Source: Photobacterium phosphoreum (GTDB lineage: Bacteria; Pseudomonadota; Gammaproteobacteria; Enterobacterales; Vibrionaceae). From it: a DNA stretch of 64,000 nt. Positions 63,760 through 64,000 of the stretch are shown here, piece after piece. Both the position numbers and the translations under genes were made by a program. The DNA is taken from NCBI RefSeq assembly GCF_002954725.1, contig NZ_MSCQ01000002.1, positions 1,288,023-1,352,022 on the forward strand, read 5' to 3'. Within the stretch, counting starts at the first letter, position 1; each line of letters opens with the position of its first letter. The notes below the pieces were generated by a model. That model searched no databases. It was not told where the DNA came from and was given only the letters and a program-made list of their open reading frames with translations.

Positions 63760-63847
63760 TGCATGTTTTTACAAACAGATGATCCCAATAGCAGATCAAA
63801 AAAACATAGGACACCCATAACTTTCCCTTTAGAAAACAGATAACTGA

Positions 63848-63889
63848 ATTCCCGCTAGGGCGAATAGGGAATCTACTGTCCGCGTGTTG
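63848..63889. repeat. REP-like hairpin repeat, shortened copy
   Basis: ATTCCC then TAGGGCGAATAGGGAATC and CTACTGTCCGCGTGTTG: the same as the copy at 61098-61152 after loss of about 14 bases in the middle. Together the copies bracket the possible cassette gene and transposase. Confidence 0.75.
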
Positions 63890-64000
63890 TAGAGTTTATG
63901 TTTTTCCGTAAAATTTAACGTGTTTCACTGGTCTCCTTAAGGCTCAATCACGCGTTGAGTAGATCACGGATAGCCTCGTTTCTCGACTTCCGAGATGACA

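Larger units (their letters stand above)
62615..63819 (-). mobile_element. IS91-like insertion element (proposed extent)
   Basis: About 1.2 kb holding one HUH transposase gene. The right edge is set by TATGGGTGTCCTAT read on the leftward strand (63806-63819), which is 13/14 complementary to TATGGCTGTCCTAT at 63742-63755. The left edge is set by a hairpin and GGTTC. Both limits are inferred from repeats, not from a comparison with an empty site. Confidence 0.45.
63674..64000. other. Right-hand end of the window: repeat-bearing, no gene supported
   Basis: Contains the 26-bp direct repeat right copy (63734-63759), the inverted pair 63742-63755 and 63806-63819, and the shortened REP-like repeat (63848-63889). 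The last 100 bases include CTCGACTTCCGAG-type symmetry of unclear meaning. No coding frame with start and ribosome site was found. Confidence 0.45.

Overview
The window looks like part of a Vibrionaceae genome, most likely a Photobacterium relative and probably its second chromosome. The evidence is the low GC content, a phaB-phaA-phasin-phaC polyhydroxyalkanoate locus followed by DUF4332 and DUF1496 genes, a second, divergent adenylosuccinate synthetase, a TrmY-type methyltransferase of the kind known from vibrios, and many close enterobacterial/vibrio orthologues (SstT, PldA, PldB, PepT, YgiW, YjjU, YidA). The genus assignment is inference; no rRNA or tRNA gene was found to support it.

Layout. 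1-4066: tail of a membrane fusion protein gene, a CPA2 antiporter with a small partner gene, a small secreted protein, and SstT. 4463-11697: a tightly overlapped six-gene leftward operon (MoxR ATPase, DUF58, DUF4381, BatA, BatB/BatC fusion, BatD), the 'Bat' aerotolerance/envelope cluster; its BatB/C gene carries two tandem-repeat tracts. 12375-17620: PHA synthesis and granule genes. 17738-25632: DUF406 protein, RecQ-type helicase, lipoprotein amidohydrolase, LuxR-type regulator, PldA phospholipase, and a divergent old-yellow-enzyme/TetR pair with three matching operator-like dyads. 25764-30730: RND efflux pump (MFP plus permease) with a divergent TetR regulator. 30869-35525: YgiW-type periplasmic protein, YidA-type phosphatase, and a betaine/choline-type ABC importer operon. 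36454-40696: response regulator, histidine kinase, a sugar-binding protein without its own permease or ATPase, and an esterase. 40785-46790: MATE exporter, LysR regulator, PhoD-like phosphatase and two lipoproteins. 46898-57704: LysR and PurA2, a heptamer tandem array, PepT, DUF393, TrmY, POT transporter, ABC1-family kinase, YjjU-type patatin and PldB. 57826-59881: a lipoprotein and a DyP peroxidase.

From about 60000 to the end the character changes to accessory DNA. It holds two small unrecognised genes, REP-like hairpin repeats, an AT-rich gene for a two-helix membrane/coiled-coil protein followed directly by an attC-like hairpin, and an IS91-like (HUH) transposase with end-like repeats. 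The most interesting candidate for something undescribed is this possible integron-type cassette. The evidence for it is structural, not a database match.

The core genes fit a marine heterotroph that stores carbon as PHA, remodels phospholipids (PldA, PldB, patatin), exports toxic compounds (RND, MATE) and takes up osmolytes, peptides and serine/threonine. Where a ribosome binding site decides between start codons I have used the better-supported start and say so.
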